In this document: piece after piece, positions 33,466-33,822 of the stretch
How the letters are laid out: every line of letters begins with the position of its first letter
Numbering within the stretch: the stretch's first letter is position 1
Origin: Desulfotomaculaceae bacterium
Lineage (GTDB): Bacteria; Bacillota; Desulfotomaculia; Desulfotomaculales; Pelotomaculaceae
Length of the DNA stretch: 33,822 nt
Direction of reading: 5' to 3'
Assembly (NCBI GenBank): GCA_028696455.1
Contig: JAQVGZ010000020.1
Location: forward strand, 1 to 33,822
Notes under the pieces: generated by a model
Told to the model about the DNA's origin: nothing
Databases searched by the model: none
Seen by the model: only the letters and a program-made list of their open reading frames with translations
Translations under genes and position numbers: made by a program

Positions 33466-33822
33466 ATGAAAGGCTTGCGGGATTATATCGCGCTTCTTGA
33501 GAAGAATGAAGAATTGGTGCGGATCAAGAAGGAAGTGGACTGGGATATCGAATTAGGGGCAATCAGCCGCCGGGTATACGACCAGTACGGCCCGTGCCTT
33601 ATGTTTGAGAATGTCAAAGATTATCCAGGTTTTTCAGTCATCAACGGTGAATGTGGCACCTGGCGGCGGGTAGCGCTGGCGATGGGACTGGATGCAGACA
33701 CACCGTTACGGGAGATTTACAAGGTGTATGAAGAGCGGATCCAAGGGCGCGTTCAGCCAAATATCGTTGATCGTAAAGACGCCCCCTGCAAGGAAAATGT
33801 CTTTACCGGAAAAGATGCGGAC
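33466..33822 (+). CDS. UbiD-family decarboxylase, copy 2, cut by window end
   Basis: The first 119 codons: MKGLRDYIALLEKNEELVRI, KKEVDWDIELGAISRRVY, GPCLMFENVKDYPGFSVING, RRVALAMGLDADTPLREIY. They align block by block with UbiD copy 1 at 26092 (for example EVDWNLEMGALT, ALLFENIKGY, RIALALGLP) but differ in many residues, so the pair is paralogous and may use different substrates. GGAGGGAG precedes the ATG by 7 nt. The catalytic Arg-Glu-Glu part lies outside the window. It sits behind a terminator and a sigma-54-like promoter. Confidence 0.92.
   Translation, partial: MKGLRDYIALLEKNEELVRIKKEVDWDIELGAISRRVYDQYGPCLMFENVKDYPGFSVINGECGTWRRVALAMGLDADTPLREIYKVYEERIQGRVQPNIVDRKDAPCKENVFTGKDAD

Overview
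The window looks like a chromosomal segment of an anaerobic, spore-forming, Gram-positive bacterium of the Peptococcaceae type (Pelotomaculum/Desulfotomaculum relatives). This is inferred from gene content: strong AAGGAGG-type ribosome binding sites, frequent TTG starts, two YjcZ-like small sporulation-type proteins, a SleB-type cell-wall hydrolase under a c-di-AMP riboswitch, and an oxygen-independent aromatic decarboxylase locus (UbiD/UbiX). No rRNA, tRNA or CRISPR array was seen.

Left part (1-8100): a patchwork of mobile DNA and decayed genes. An IS3-type element enters at the left edge and interrupts a Cys-containing gene. Then come an ECF sigma/anti-sigma pair, an lnu(A)-like lincosamide nucleotidyltransferase pseudogene, and two C-terminal relics of large serine recombinases (about 2131-2440 and 7578-7840), each ending at a strong hairpin. 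Between the relics lie a PaaX-type regulator, a CPBP membrane protein, a broken metallo-hydrolase, and a P1B metal ATPase divergent from a TetR regulator. A short TetR/membrane-tail chimera follows.

Middle part (8100-25000): ordinary housekeeping and accessory genes. These are an ICMT-like methyltransferase, an RDD protein, riboswitch plus LysM-SleB hydrolase, a lone Mut7-C-type ubiquitin-fold domain, a YmaF-like protein, RNase H, the YjcZ-like pair, an O-methyltransferase, Dam plus MazG, glutamate dehydrogenase, an ArsB-like pump, methionine aminopeptidase, a GC-rich carboxylesterase, an FMN-reductase-like flavoprotein and a three-PAS histidine kinase. A non-coding array of about ten degenerate 41/42-bp repeats (21442-21845) follows the esterase terminator.

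Right part (25100-33822): a catabolic locus read left to right: IclR regulator, UbiD decarboxylase, TAXI binding protein, fused TRAP permease, UbiX prenyltransferase, BenE-type transporter, and a second UbiD cut by the window end. UbiX makes prenylated FMN for the UbiD enzymes, and the transporters would bring in the aromatic acid. UbiD-1, UbiX and IclR are intact, while all three transporter genes carry frameshifts or in-frame TAA codons. The second UbiD has a candidate sigma-54 (-24/-12) promoter of its own.
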